This document shows, in pieces, positions 37,701 through 49,084 of a stretch of DNA of 64,000 nt. The first letter of the stretch is position 1; each line of letters opens with the position of its first letter. The notes below the pieces were generated by a model. It saw nothing but the letters and a program-made list of their open reading frames with translations. It ran no database searches and was not told the origin of the DNA. The stretch is taken from assembly GCA_037893245.1 (NCBI GenBank), contig JBAIAA010000701.1:62001-126000 (forward strand). Direction: 5' to 3'. The translations under genes were made by a program, and so were the position numbers. This DNA is from Crossaster papposus (taxonomy: Eukaryota; Echinodermata; Asteroidea; Velatida; Solasteridae).

Positions 37701-40700
37701 GCTGAATAATAGGTTGTCACTTTACGTTGTACATGTACTACATGTATTCAGTCTTTCTGCTCTGTATGAGGAATCTGTTAACCAGTTCGCGCCGGGATTA
37801 TTTTAACATCACCGAGCCGACACGCGGGATTATTTTTAACGAAACTCGATCCGAAGCAGGTTCAGGCCGCCAGTACCAGGAAGCACAGCCACGTATTTCA
37901 GGCCTTGCTCGCTGCCGACAGACATTTCCGGCCTTGCTCGTGGCGTGTTTATGCGTCATTCGTTTTGAATCTGGGGAAAATTTTGCATTTATATTCGTCA
38001 TCCGGCGCGAACTGGTTAACTACTCGCGAGTACTCGACTACTTGCGAGTATTTTTCTTGTGAGTACTTAAGTAGCAAAATCCACTACTTGCCCATCACTA
38101 CTCACTTGGGGTATTTCTCCACAGTGGGTTTCCACAGGCCAAGCCTACAGCAAGGGCACGCCTCCAGCACCTCCTTGGTTATTGTCAACAGAGGGTGTTC
38201 TTCAGCCTTCTCAGTTTCTTCGTCACTGGAAATACAAGTTTTCCAAACGCAAGTTGGATGACAAAGTGAAATCAAAGAGAAAACTGGTCCGACTAAATCT
38301 TCAAAATTTGGAGATGACATAGCCTGAATATATTTGAGGGGTTCTGGCAAATTGAGACAGAACTGTGTCATATTTATTCCAAATTACCAGGTTCCTCCTT
38401 TTGGAATGCAGCTCTAAAAGCTTAACTATACTGACTTGACTGAGGTGCTTTAAATTTGTGTAAAATCGATTCAAACTGTCAATAATGTAGGAAAACACAA
38501 TTTTTGGGAAACTTAAAAACTTGATTGCTGCCGACTCACTCAGGGGCGAAGCTGAGTCCTTTTGAGAATTCTGCGTAGTCAATGGTCTCATTCATGTCTC
38601 TGTCCAATCTCTTGGCTAGTACATGCAGCTCCAGGGCATTGCAAGGTGCATCAAGGTCCAGCATTCCTGAATCAAATTGACAAAGTAAAATAGAACGAGA
38701 CTGCAGCAATCGATAACCTCATCCAATGCCATAGCCCAGTGCTTACATTGTTCGACTCATGTACAATGGTTCGTGGGTTCGAACCCTGCCAGGAACATGG
38801 TGTTTGTGCTCATAGGCAAGATGCTCAACTACAATTGCCTTACTCCACCGAGGAGTATAAATTAGTATATGAGATGGTTGAGGCCGATTGAGTGTTGATA
38901 TTGGCTGCCTCGTGGCCCATGGCCTGACAAACAGGGTAATAATTGTAAAGCGCTTTAACCCTTACCCTACATAATGCTACTAAATACTACTAGTAGTAAA
39001 AAGTAGTATGCAGTACTCTCACCTACTTGTGTGCAATGCCTGTAGTATTTTTTAGTATTTGTACCTCAACCCCAATTGCACTTGTTGTACTTTTTAGCAT
39101 TGGGTCCCTCTGCTTGCTGAGTGTGCCTGGTTCACACATACATCATGTATGCTGTGTAGGGTGTTCAAAACTCTACAGCAAAAATTGTCACTTGGGACAC
39201 AGGCACACAGCAATGGATTTTGGTGATTGAATTACTTCAAGGCTGGACTACTGCATTTGTTTGTCAGGTAAGTATTACTGACCTGTATTGCCACTATTAG
39301 TATTTTGTAGTTGCCAGTACATGTATCTGTACTCTGTCAGTACACACCCAATCATCAGTCACAGAGAGACCCAGTGCTACAAAATACTAAGTAGTATTAT
39401 ATAGTACTCGGTTCTTTAGCCCAAAGTAAAGCACAGGGGGTTAGGGTTAATAATATCCATATTTAGGAAGGCTAATCATCCTTACTCGCAGCTGGGATGC
39501 TGAATTGCTTAGGACGTGGCTACACGTGGTCGAGTCGATGGCACCTAAAGGGGTCATTTTGTGTCAAATCACCCAATGGGTTAAACCCTACCCCCTTCAA
39601 ATTAGTTCATATTTGTTTTATAGTGTAATTTTGAATGAAAAAGCTAACATTTCATGCTACCGTCTGATTTTGTGTGTGCAATTTTAGCCTAAATGGGCGT
39701 GGCCACCAATATTCAAAGGAACATACCCCTCTAACCTGTTGACCAAATTTGCTTATTTTGATTTCATCGGAAAGCGAACATCATATATAAATAATTCATT
39801 TTTGCAATTATTTGTTATGTTCGAGCAATTTGACCTACAATGACCCTTTACTTTGACCATGTGGATCACTGGACATTGAGCCAACTCTGGGTTGAAATAT
39901 AATAATATTTGGAGGTATAATATTTTTGTTTTCTTCCTAGCACACGTGTCAAATATGGCCAAATGTGATTTTCCTAAGTTTATTGATGCAAATAGATGTA
40001 TGTTGTATGTAAATGTACGTGTACATCCATTTGCATACAATATGCATAGGAATATCACACTTTCCAACTTTGAAATGAGCTCAGAATCAAACAAAAAATA
40101 TACCTCCAAATTGTTGACATATTATATAAAACATGACAGGGTACAATTTGAACCCATTGACGTAGCCCTGGCACAACACAGTTGAGTTAATTTCTCATGA
40201 AGACCACATCGACTGAGCTAATATGTCACATCAATGTCGCATGATTCACGCTCACAAAGTGCCAGTAAACTGGCCAAAGGGCAGCGGTGTTGCGATTGTT
40301 TTGAGCAATTTGCCGCTTATCGGAGATCATTAACCAGTTCGCACCTGAATTATATTAACATTAACATGCTTTTAACGAAACTTGATCCGAAGCAGGTTCA
40401 GGCTGATAGTGCCAGGAAGAACACCCACGCATTTCCAGCCTTGCTCGCTGCTGACAGACATTTTCCGGCTTTGCTCGTGGCGTGTTTATGCGTCATCTCT
40501 TTTGAATCTGGGGTAAACTTTGCGTTTATATACGTCATCCGGCGCGAACTGGTTAAGACCCACTAGCGCCCATTTGGCAACCTATGTAGTTCTTGCTGCT
40601 CACCAGCCATTTTTCAAGGACGCAGTGAGAATGCATAATCACATACAGTCTGACAAAGGCCTTTAGAGTTAAAACATCTTTGAATACATGTACATAATGT

Positions 40701-43363
40701 ATTTTGCCCAATAGTGCATGCAAACCAGTGCACGCATGAGCTGCATCCTTCCCTACGAGCACTGACAACAATTTGCTAACGATCTCCTAATGACTAGCCT
40801 GTCCTCGGACGTTAATGTACATGACCTGTATAAGACCGGCTCCCATCTTGCTGTATAATCATTACAACCCATACATGCCTTCCACCGACTACTTGTATGT
40901 TCCGGCCACCTAACGACTTCCAAGACATTTTAACGTCCATCAAATGACCGCTTTGAACAGTTAAAAACAGTTGCCAACACTTTGATCAAGTTCACCGACC
41001 TCTCAGGACCTTACCACCCCCCCCCCCCCCCCCCCCCCACCTTACAATACCTTTTCAAACCATCAAGGTTGGGAGAGGTCAGCCTCCAAATCGGCTAAGT
41101 GTGACCGTAACAATTCATTTTATGCTTTATGCAAACAAAACAATCCCTCTTGTCCAACCAAACCCTACAGTACAAATTGCATGTACCTGACTTGAATTCA
41201 TCATAGGTTAGCACACCGTCCCCATTTCTGTCAAATCTCTTGAACAGCTCAACAGCCTTGTGCTTGTGGGCAACCATCCATCGGTCCATTCGCTCTAGAA
41301 AGTTCTGGTACAGGTCAGTCTGGGAGGTCATGAGGTTACATGCCTTTTCTAGTTTCTCCTATGAATAAGGAACAAAATTAGAGGTTTGAGAATGAAGGTA
41401 CCGGTGTGTACAACATTTGCAAACATAAAATCTTAAAATCGTGGTGTGCTCCAATTTCAAGAGAAGTGGCACTTGTGTACCAATTTCTAAATATCGTTGA
41501 CCACTTTCTTTTCAAATAATGCCCCCAATTTACAACATTTAGTTAGTTCACGGGTGCATTCCACTCACACAAACGTTAATGTTGCATCAACATTCTCTGA
41601 GAGGTAAACAAGCACAACATTTGTGCAAAAGCGGTATCCTTGTGTTATTGTATTGGTCTACATGTACAACATGTAGTTCAATTAGGGATTGCTGATACAA
41701 TATCAGTCTTACAACTCTCATTCGCAAATCTGGGCCAGTAGGCTTCTGCTAAACTTACTTCTTAATTCTACATCCCCTTAACACAGACTATGAACAGTTT
41801 AACAATAGCCAGCTAAGGGAAAGACAGTTGAAGTGACTAAATATTGCCTCACAGCCAGAAATGTCTGTTCCGCCTTGGGAATTAGTTTTGTATGACCTCT
41901 GCTACCGGTACCTCAGGCTTGTCCAGGCCTCACAGTTACTAATTAACTTTTCCATGCACAGATTGAATGGGCCCGATTGGCAACTTTTACCAAGAAGTTC
42001 CTGGATGTCGAACAACAAAAAGAAGAACAACAACACCAAGTGCTTACAGAGCCCTGTCTGCTTCGTGTTGTGGCTAAAGGCCTCCTATTGATTCCACACC
42101 CCGTGTTTATTTACAAGGTCAGACTAGAGTCAAGCTGAACAGGGTCTTCTTTCCCTGCTGATTCTGTCAAGCCCGTCTCGCTAGATAGCATAACTAAGTA
42201 CAGTGGAAATATTGTTAATACATTCATGCGCTTCACTAATTATATGGCTAATAACGCCCAAAGAATTTTCACAACACAAAACAAGGCAAAAGAATGTGTC
42301 CTTAAAAACAGCTGCATGAGTTTTAATTTGTCACTCAAGTATAACAACTTGTCACAGTGCTGATTTCAGTACGATTCATAACTGCCATTTCATCAGTCAT
42401 CCATGCCAATGTTTGACATAAAGAACCTTATACCATTGTATGTCCTACAATACAATCTGTGCGCCGACGACATATTGTGGGGTTTCAGATTCGGATTCGA
42501 CTTTGGCATCGACTTTTAAATCACTGACGAAGCACAACAACGCTCCTCCGGCGCCCCCTCCCCTCATTAAATATCACATCCCTGAAACAGTCACAAGCAT
42601 CTGGTGTGCTGCGGTGTTAAAGAAAAGTGGAATTTAATTTCCAATGATTTCCAAACCACTATTTTTAAAAATTCTGTTCCTAATTTTATGAAATTTAGTT
42701 CATCCACATTTTATTTATACTGTTAGTGTTACACATCTGTTAATGGGTGCCAGCCGACTAGTCTGGTTTCCTAATCTGATAATTTCTCCGGAAGTCTATA
42801 AATTGCCCCGTTTTGTTTGAGGTAAGTCAAGGAACCGACTACAAAACAGCATTAAATTTCTTGGTTTTTCTGGCATCTACAAAGTATGAACACAAAAAAT
42901 AGTTGAAATTTTGGAAATGTTTAGCTGTTTTCTGTGAGGGATACTCTATATAATGTACTGGGGGGTAACTCTACCTTTCAAAACATTTCAAAAGGTTTTT
43001 AAAGGTCCAACCACGTATGCATAGCAACTGTACCGTACTGATATTTGGTGAGCAATACACTGTAGCACCACCTCTCATTTTCTTTCGCAAGGTTTTAGAG
43101 GGTCTGACCATTTTCTGATAGAATTCCCATACTTTTCAATACCTTTTGCAGTAGCAACAAATTCTGGAGTGTTTTAAAAAGGTTCATACTTATTTTTAGC
43201 CATTTTGCCCAGTAAGCAGATTTTGAAAGATTTTGAAAAGTAAAACAATAGGAGGGTTAATAACTACCTTTAATCTCATTCAGCTAGTTACCTTCGTCTT
43301 TTCTGCCTTGTTCACCTTCTTCTTTGTCTCACCTTTCTTCTTCTTGCCTTTTTTCAGTGGCAT
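34736..43363 (-). CDS. EF-hand and ubiquitin-like domain protein (5 exons, complete)
   Basis: Function not identified. Exons on the minus strand: 43363-43292, 41358-41187, 38666-38540, 38225-38106, 35066-34736. Phases agree throughout; 822 nt, 273 residues. The ATG at 43363 opens a Lys-rich N-terminus (MPLKKGKKKKGETKKK). Residues 67-78 form a canonical EF-hand loop (DRNGDGVLTYDE) and 103-114 a second (DRDMNETIDYAE), so calcium binding is expected. Next come an acidic linker and a CPCC pair. The last exon (from about residue 164) reads YLKFVTFDTLRSYPGHFSV ... LRVFSDKS ... LPDKTLEQCGIQGG ... ETVLYYDYSTEFHDCPLL, whose LRVF, LPDKTL and GIQGG spacing suggests a ubiquitin-like fold; this is inference. 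The introns hold MITEs and a SINE. The exon-5 acceptor was chosen as CCACCAG/GTATGT because it alone keeps the phase. Confidence 0.85.
35124..35502. repeat. TTAA-flanked MITE (AGGTAGTATACACC ends)
   Basis: 379 bases between TTAA at 35120-35123 and TTAA at 35503-35506. The termini AGGTAGTATACACCATT and AATGGTGTATACTACCT are perfectly inverted. The interior has CTCGCCGTCCGGAGAGAGCG and CAATCCTTTTGCTG, also present in a decayed copy at 43930-44136. It lies in the last intron of the EF-hand gene. Confidence 0.85.
35885..35960 (+). repeat. Small dispersed repeat shared with 56020-56070
   Basis: AAATTTCATACTTTTATCAC then AAAGTGCACAATTCTT here matches AAATTTCATGCTTTTACCAC and AAAGTGCACAATTGTT just outside the foldback element ending near 56003. 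Nature unknown. Confidence 0.45.
36877..37127 (+). repeat. Diverged piggyBac-type MITE
   Basis: CCAGTTCTTGCCGGGATTAT at the left and AAACTGG then TTAA at the right; the left flank is TCAA (one change from TTAA). The interior follows the family with substitutions. Last intron of the EF-hand gene. Confidence 0.75.
37782..38015 (+). repeat. piggyBac-type MITE, complete, TTAA-flanked
   Basis: The best-preserved member: 234 bases, TTAA on both sides, with termini CCAGTTCGCGCCGG and CCGGCGCGAACTGG exactly inverted. No coding capacity. The TTAA duplication and CC..GG ends fit non-autonomous piggyBac-type elements. It ends 90 bases from the exon at 38106. Confidence 0.88.
38725..38960 (+). mobile_element. 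tRNA-derived SINE, diverged
   Basis: Box B GTGGGTTCGAACCCTGCC is intact. The body has AGGCAAGATGCTCAACTACA, TTGCCTTACTCCACCGAGGA and an end at GTAAAGCGCTTTAACCC. Box A is worn (AGCCCAGTGCTTA). It is related in layout to the SINE at 13197. Intron 2 of the EF-hand gene, opposite strand. Confidence 0.65.
39466..39555 (+). repeat. Dispersed repeat shared with 11969-12060
   Basis: CTCGCAGCTGGGATGCTGAA followed by GGCTACACGTGGTCGAGTC match the receptor-intron copy in order and orientation. Confidence 0.55.
40334..40552 (+). repeat. piggyBac-type MITE, complete, TTAA-flanked
   Basis: 219 bases, TTAA on both sides, left end CCAGTTCGCACCTG, right end CCGGCGCGAACTGG. Slightly shortened relative to 37782-38015. 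Intron 2 of the EF-hand gene. Confidence 0.85.
41359..43291. other. First intron of the EF-hand gene, no further exon seen
   Basis: About 1.9 kb of AT-rich sequence between the exon ending at 43292 and that starting at 41358. No element boundaries or alternative exon were found. Confidence 0.5.
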
Positions 43364-43929
43364 GATGTCTTCTTTCCCAATATTTTCTCAGTGTACAACT
43401 GCTTAGTACAACTGCTAAGAACAATAAGATCAATGCAAACAATTATTGATATCATACGTTTACGTGTACATTATTATATGGTCTGCTCCATAGTCCGAAG
43501 GTTTGACAGTCCGAAGGGTTATTAAACCCAAGGTTCAATTAGTTCCTTCATCCGAGCATTTGTTGCAATAGTCTGAATGGTTCAATAATCTGAAACATAC
43601 ACAAAGACGTAAAATAAAATAGTCCAACGATTCATTAAATAAGACAAGTTTCAAAATAAACACCACATGTAGATCATATTAAGACTAGTTAATATTTTGT
43701 TAGATGCCAAGGCACTTGTTAAATTTGTTGGAGCCATGCTAATCCTTATCACTGTTTAAAATTGAGTAGCTTGGCGCGATGGTAGTAGATACGGTTGTTG
43801 ACAGGACCGCCGCGTCGGATTAAGAATTCCCATCCCCTGTCAGCGTGCAGCCCTGAGCAAGCAGCGCGTGTGCGCACTACATTGTGTACAATCTTAATTA
43901 CATGTACAACCATTGAATCTTAATGTAGT

Positions 43930-44136
43930 TCTTGGGTTTTTCGCGATCGCCGTCCGGCGATCTTGATTTTTGTTATATAAAAATTTCAGAATGTTTAGAG
44001 CAATCCTTTTGCTGGATGCCTAATAATTATTTACTTTTAAACAAAGTAAGATATTTCCTAATAAAGTAATAATTCGGTAGTACTAGTACTAGTAGAATTG
44101 TTCGATATTTGCAAGTGGTGATGATGATCTTAAAGC
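43930..44136 (+). repeat. Decayed copy of the 35124-35502 MITE (right part)
   Basis: Shares the CGCCGTCCGGCGATC hairpin region, GAGCAATCCTTTTGCTGGAT, GTAAGATATTTCCTAATAA and the GCAAGTGGTGATGATGATCT end, in the same order as 35310-35502. Located upstream of the EF-hand gene start. Confidence 0.65.
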
Positions 44137-44211
44137 ATACGTTTATTCTCCAGTCATGACTCCTGAGGCTGGGCCGGAGATGACGAATTTCATCTAGTGT
44201 AACTAGCTGGA

Positions 44212-44640
44212 GTTACTCTAGCCCAGGTTGGACGAAGGTCTTTATTGGCCCGACTGACGTCCACTCCAGGGTATCAATGTATCCTGCCATAGCGAAAAAT
44301 ATTACAACATTTTTTCATATTTTTACCTGATGAAGTAAGCCGAAACCTCGCTTATGTATTTCTTGTGTTTGGAATTACAGATCGTCATGGGTTATTAAAA
44401 GTTAATGTGTCTTTAGGCAACTTATTTACAGAAAATAAATTGCAAATCCACGCTTTTGAACAGGAACATCATGTACAAACTCTCTACAATCCCTACATGC
44501 GTGCACGCGCCTGGATTAATATCACTATTATATCAGTTGTAGGCCGGTGCGGCTGACGGGATACATTGATACCTTGAACTCCGTCGCGTTGTACACAACG
44601 CCAACGCAACGGAGGAGTCTAACCTGGGCTAGAGTATAAT
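44212..44640. repeat. Inverted-repeat element (TACTCTAGCCCAGGTT)
   Basis: TACTCTAGCCCAGGTT at 44214-44229 is inverted at 44621-44636. A second inverted pair sits inside (GGTATCAATGTATCC near 44271 and GGATACATTGATACC near 44560). No credible coding frame. Confidence 0.7.
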
Positions 44641-44659
44641 CTAGCCATAGAGTATACCC

Positions 44660-44832
44660 AGCACGATATGTGGCAGAGGGGTACCCCCCTCTTATCCATA
44701 TACTTTATACGCACTCAACACTATTGTAACCTAACCCACCCCCCCCTTGAAACCTAAAAGGAATTCCTGAGATTCCGGGAACACAATGGTCAACACAAAA
44801 GAGGGGGGTTTTTCTCTGCCACATATCGTGCT
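44660..44832. repeat. MITE with AGCACGATATGTGGCAGAG termini
   Basis: The 19-base terminus is perfectly inverted at 44814-44832. Partial relatives lie at 31261-31420 and 56830-56965, both showing the T/G-rich interior in opposite orientation. Confidence 0.8.
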
Positions 44833-44845
44833 TCATATGCCATAG

Positions 44846-45007
44846 AGCTCTAGCTAGACCGAGTTACTGGCCTCTAGTTATCGCTTTTATAACATTTGGA
44901 CCATAGCCTAGGCCCGGCGTAGCGCCAGACATGCCAGATCACAGATGATGTCCAGATTTTAAAAAAGCGATAACTAGAGGCCAGTAAATCGGTCTAGAGT
45001 TCTAGCT
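44846..45007. repeat. MITE-like inverted repeat (CTGGCCTCTAGTTATCGC)
   Basis: CTGGCCTCTAGTTATCGCTT on the left is inverted as AAGCGATAACTAGAGGCCAG on the right, extending outward through TCTAGCTAGACC. It stands 13 bases from the preceding MITE, so three inverted-repeat elements are clustered in 800 bases. Confidence 0.75.
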
Positions 45008-46017
45008 AAAAAATAAATGGAATGAACTTCCCATTCCATTCAACCAACCAGCACTGGGCAAATATTGTCAACCCTATTCCGTGCCTGCATGGTACTGGCA
45101 CAACAACCAACTAGACGATAATGCATGCACAGCTGCGCGCGATGTCACTGTACAAAAACGCGAAACGAAAACCACCCCAAAACAAATATAAATATTTGCT
45201 AGCTGCTAGCAACAGAAACAGCGCCCTCAATTGACGGCATGTTTACCAATTCTCCACCCCTCTCAACAAAAACCACTGCAAAACGCTGTCTTTTCAGTTA
45301 TCACATCTTCGCTCATCGTGCCCTTTATTATACATTGTTTTCATAATACTGAATTAAAGAGAAAAACATAGGCCATCTACTTTCTTGCCGAGGCCTTTTA
45401 CTAAAATACGTTAACTCGCCTAAAAGTTCACTTTGAAGTAAATCATTTTTTTTTAGGCGTGCATCCGCATGCAGTTTGTCACATCAAATGAGTTGTACAT
45501 GTACAATGTTTGGTTCACATTGTCTTCCTTAAATGACATAACTATAGCGCCAATTGCGAGTATTATTCGGCAATAGAGCCTGAAAGCGTGCCATTATGTC
45601 TTTGATGAGCGTCCGTACCCCTCCGTGCCTATAGCATTTTACACGGGGTTGCCCTAAATAGTTCGGTTTAAATGACAAATTATTACATTGGAAATTTGTT
45701 GGGGGAATGAAAGATCGAATATGCTGAAGAAAACCTTTAAAAATATGTAGGGACTATTTTTTATAAATTAAGAATTACGTGGGTTTTGGTGGGTTTTTTT
45801 TGTGGCAGTTGTAATAATAATACCATCTTAATTTCGCTTTACATTCATTGTTTTCCTTTTCAAAGTTATGTAGCCATATCTTATTTTTCATTATTCATGT
45901 ATTTATTAATTTGTCACTCAAGTGTGTATATCACCACTAAATCTGTATAGCGCCCTCTTTGTCAGTGACTAGACTGTGCACGCAATATGACGTATATATC
46001 CATGTACAATGACATGT
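45008..46017. other. Intergenic, no gene seen
   Basis: AT-rich DNA between the MITE cluster and the truncated LINE. No coding frame or clear repeat boundary. Confidence 0.4.
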
Positions 46018-48438
46018 ACATGCACTTTTAACATATCAGAACTTGACGAAGCCATCAATTCAGCTAAGTGTACCTCTCCTGGTAAAGATAATATATGTAA
46101 TAATATCATCAAACATATCCCTCTGAAAGCCCGTGGCTTTCTCCTCATCATTTTTAACATAATATGGAAAACTTCTCAATGCCCAAGCACATGGAAGGAA
46201 GCTATTCTCGTTCCTATTTTAAAACCTGGCAAAAGTCCCTCCGATCCTAAGTCATATAGACCTATAGCCCTCACCTCCACATTCTGTAAGATCATGGAAC
46301 GTATGGTTAATAACAGACTCATCTGGCACCTGGAAAAACATAATCTACTTAGTACTCATCAGAGTGGTTTTCGTAAAGGAAGGAGTACTAAAGATCACAT
46401 CATTAACCTAGAGTCTAACATAAATAAAGCTTTTGCCAACAAGGAAAGCACCCTCGCTGTCTTTTTAGACCTTGAAAAGGCATATGACATGGTATGGCCA
46501 AAAGGCATAATCATTAAACTTCACTCTCTTGGAATATATGGATGTATTACTAAATGGATTGATGATTTCCTTACTAATAGAAAAATTCAAGTAAATATCA
46601 ATGGTACCTATTCTGACTCGCACAATGTCAATATTGGCATTCCCCAAGGAAGTGTCATCAGCCCCATTCTTTTTAACATAGCTATCAACGGTCTATCTGA
46701 AGTCATAAACGGAATCAACATCTCCCAATATGCCGATGATATAGTTATTTGGAAGTCCAATAGAAACATAAACTTTATCAACATAAAAATCCAACAAAAT
46801 TTAAACGATATCTCTGCCTGGTGTGATAGATGGGGTTTTAAAATATCCATTCTTAAAACCTTTGCGACTCTTTTTACACAAAAACGCAATGCTTCCTGTA
46901 AATTACAGATAAATAATACTGATATTAATTTTCAGACGTCTATTAAATTTCTGGGTATTATTTTCGACAACAAACTTAACTGGAAAGACCATATAAATTA
47001 TATTGTCAACAGATGCAAATCCAAACTCAATATCTTGAGATGTGTTAGCGGAAAGGACTGGGGAGCGGATTGCTGTATTCTCTTTCAACTATACAAAACA
47101 CTTATCAAACCAATTCTGGACTATGGATGTGAAGCCTTTAATTCAGCGGCCATGGAACATAAACAGAAATTAGACAGCATACAATATCAGGCTCTGAGAA
47201 TATGCTCCGGAGCCCTCTACGGGACTTCGTGTCAGAAACTACAAGTAGAGTGTGGTGAACCCCCATTATGTTTTCGTCGCAGTTTTCTCTGCAATCTCTA
47301 CAATATTAAACTCAACATGCACAATTCTCACCCCAACAAGTATGTCCAAACAGATTGCTGGCAGAAACATTATTTTGCTGAAAAATGGAAAAATAGTCTA
47401 CATCACACACCTTTTGAAGCCAGATCCAGTCAACCTCACTTCAACATTTTCCCATTACATAACCCTTTTCCTTACTGGCATTACACAAAACCAGACATAT
47501 CGGCCGAAATCTTCAACCGCATTAAACACATATCGAACATCAATGAAAAGGGCATCATTGCTGCAGAAACAATACATACCCAGTGGGGAAATTCACTCCA
47601 CATCTACACTGACGGATCACTTAATCCTACTACCAACACAGTCGGATGTGGAATCTATATTCCTCAATTCAGTTATTCCAAGAGTATTAAACTAAACAAT
47701 GAGGCTTCTATTTTTACAGCGGAACTCTTTGCTATTCTGTTAGCTGTGGAATGGATTGAAGATGTTCAGCCCATGCACACCTGCATCTTCAGTGACTGTT
47801 TAAGTGCAATTCAAGCCATCTCACACCCTATTCCCAGCAATAAAATTGTATGTGACATTAGACACACCTTGATAAGCATTCAAAACCAAGCTAATAGGGT
47901 CACCTTTGAGTGGATACCAGGACATTGCGGTATTTATGGGAATGAAAAAGTAGACCAGATTGCCAAAAAAGCCACCAGGAAAACTAATATTGACTATAAA
48001 TTACCCCTCACAATTACAGAAGCTAAACATCATCTTAAGGACCACCTCAAACAAACATGGCAAATGGAATGGAATAATTCAAAAGATTCTACCTTAAAAA
48101 ATATACAACCCACTATTTCCACCCACTTAAACTCATGGGATCTCCCACGCTGGCAGGAAATAAAGATTCACAGACTTCGGCTGGATACATGTAAAAACCT
48201 TAACAGTTTCTTTAAAAAAATAGGTAAACATCCTGATGGACTTTGCGAAACATGCAACACTTATGATAATGTCGAACATTTTCTCACAACATGTAAAAAA
48301 TTTGAACATAATAGACAAATACTTAAAAAATCACTTAAATTTACTTCTGACCAAATGACACTTAAAAATTTGTTAAACTCAAAACACAGCATCCTTCATA
48401 CATTAAATTTCATTAAAGAAACTAACAGTGATATTTAA
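46018..48438 (+). CDS. LINE ORF2 fragment: reverse transcriptase plus RNase H
   Basis: Copies element RNA into DNA at the target site. The frame is uninterrupted for about 800 residues, unusual for a truncated copy and a sign of recent insertion. Visible motifs: SPGKDNI and SYRPIALT (fingers), FLDLEKAYDMV (first catalytic Asp), GIPQGSVISPILFNIAINGL, and QYADDIVIW (catalytic DD). RNase H follows with TDGS, TAELFA, FSDCLSAI and NEKVDQIAKKA (the D-E-D-D set), then a Cys/His end (CETCNTYDNVEHFLTTC). An RNase H after the RT points to the I/Jockey-type group of LINEs; the exact clade is not decided. The apparent start codon at 46009 belongs to flanking DNA. Confidence 0.88.
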   Translation, partial: TCTFNISELDEAINSAKCTSPGKDNICNNIIKHIPLKARGFLLIIFNIIWKTSQCPSTWKEAILVPILKPGKSPSDPKSYRPIALTSTFCKIMERMVNNRLIWHLEKHNLLSTHQSGFRKGRSTKDHIINLESNINKAFANKESTLAVFLDLEKAYDMVWPKGIIIKLHSLGIYGCITKWIDDFLTNRKIQVNINGTYSDSHNVNIGIPQGSVISPILFNIAINGLSEVINGINISQYADDIVIWKSNRNINFINIKIQQNLNDISAWCDRWGFKISILKTFATLFTQKRNASCKLQINNTDINFQTSIKFLGIIFDNKLNWKDHINYIVNRCKSKLNILRCVSGKDWGADCCILFQLYKTLIKPILDYGCEAFNSAAMEHKQKLDSIQYQALRICSGALYGTSCQKLQVECGEPPLCFRRSFLCNLYNIKLNMHNSHPNKYVQTDCWQKHYFAEKWKNSLHHTPFEARSSQPHFNIFPLHNPFPYWHYTKPDISAEIFNRIKHISNINEKGIIAAETIHTQWGNSLHIYTDGSLNPTTNTVGCGIYIPQFSYSKSIKLNNEASIFTAELFAILLAVEWIEDVQPMHTCIFSDCLSAIQAISHPIPSNKIVCDIRHTLISIQNQANRVTFEWIPGHCGIYGNEKVDQIAKKATRKTNIDYKLPLTITEAKHHLKDHLKQTWQMEWNNSKDSTLKNIQPTISTHLNSWDLPRWQEIKIHRLRLDTCKNLNSFFKKIGKHPDGLCETCNTYDNVEHFLTTCKKFEHNRQILKKSLKFTSDQMTLKNLLNSKHSILHTLNFIKETNSDI

Positions 48439-48819
48439 CTTAATCCTTTTCACAAACAACACCAACCAATCATGTACATTTCCTTATAATATATGTTTCA
48501 CATCCACACCCACAGTATACAAATCATTCCATATTGTCTTTCTATACAATGCATGAGCTCTTGTTTCATCCTACACACATGCCTTGCTCGCACTGGTCTC
48601 ATCGCTGCTTTCTTTGCATGTTTTGCCTCTACAATTCACATACAAATTTGTTTGATTCACATGTATCTTCTTTTCTTTTTATTTTCAAATAGTCATTACC
48701 CTCAAGACGTCATTGGATAGCTAACTTCTTGTAGCAGGTTGTTTTTTGATCTTTTTTCCCTTCTCTTCCCACTCCAACTCTGAAGCTCAAGCAAAGTCTA
48801 CACGTATGTAACACAAATC

Positions 48820-49084
48820 AAAAAATCAAAAAAATCAAAAAAAGAAAAAAGAGAAAAGAAAAAAAAAAAAAAAAAAAGAAAAAAGAAAAAAGAAAAAAGA
48901 AAAAAGAAAATAGAAAAAAGAAAAGAGAAGAGAGAAAAAAGAAAAAAGAAAAAAGAAACAAAATAGAAACAAAATAGAAAGTAGAAAAAAGAAGAAAGTA
49001 TAAGAAAAGAAAAGAGAAAAAGAAAGAAAAAGGAAGAGAAAAGTAAAAGAAAAGAAAAAAGAAGGAAAAGAAAAAGAAAAAAGT
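48820..49084 (+). repeat. A/G-rich low-complexity tail
   Basis: Repeated GAAAAAA/GAAAA units with long A runs. It marks the 3' end of the LINE and has probably expanded since insertion. Frames across it on either strand are low-complexity and not genes. Confidence 0.85.

Noticed and set aside
38990..39060. TAGTA-rich stretch as a minisatellite
   Set aside because: Repetition is loose, with no stable unit length.
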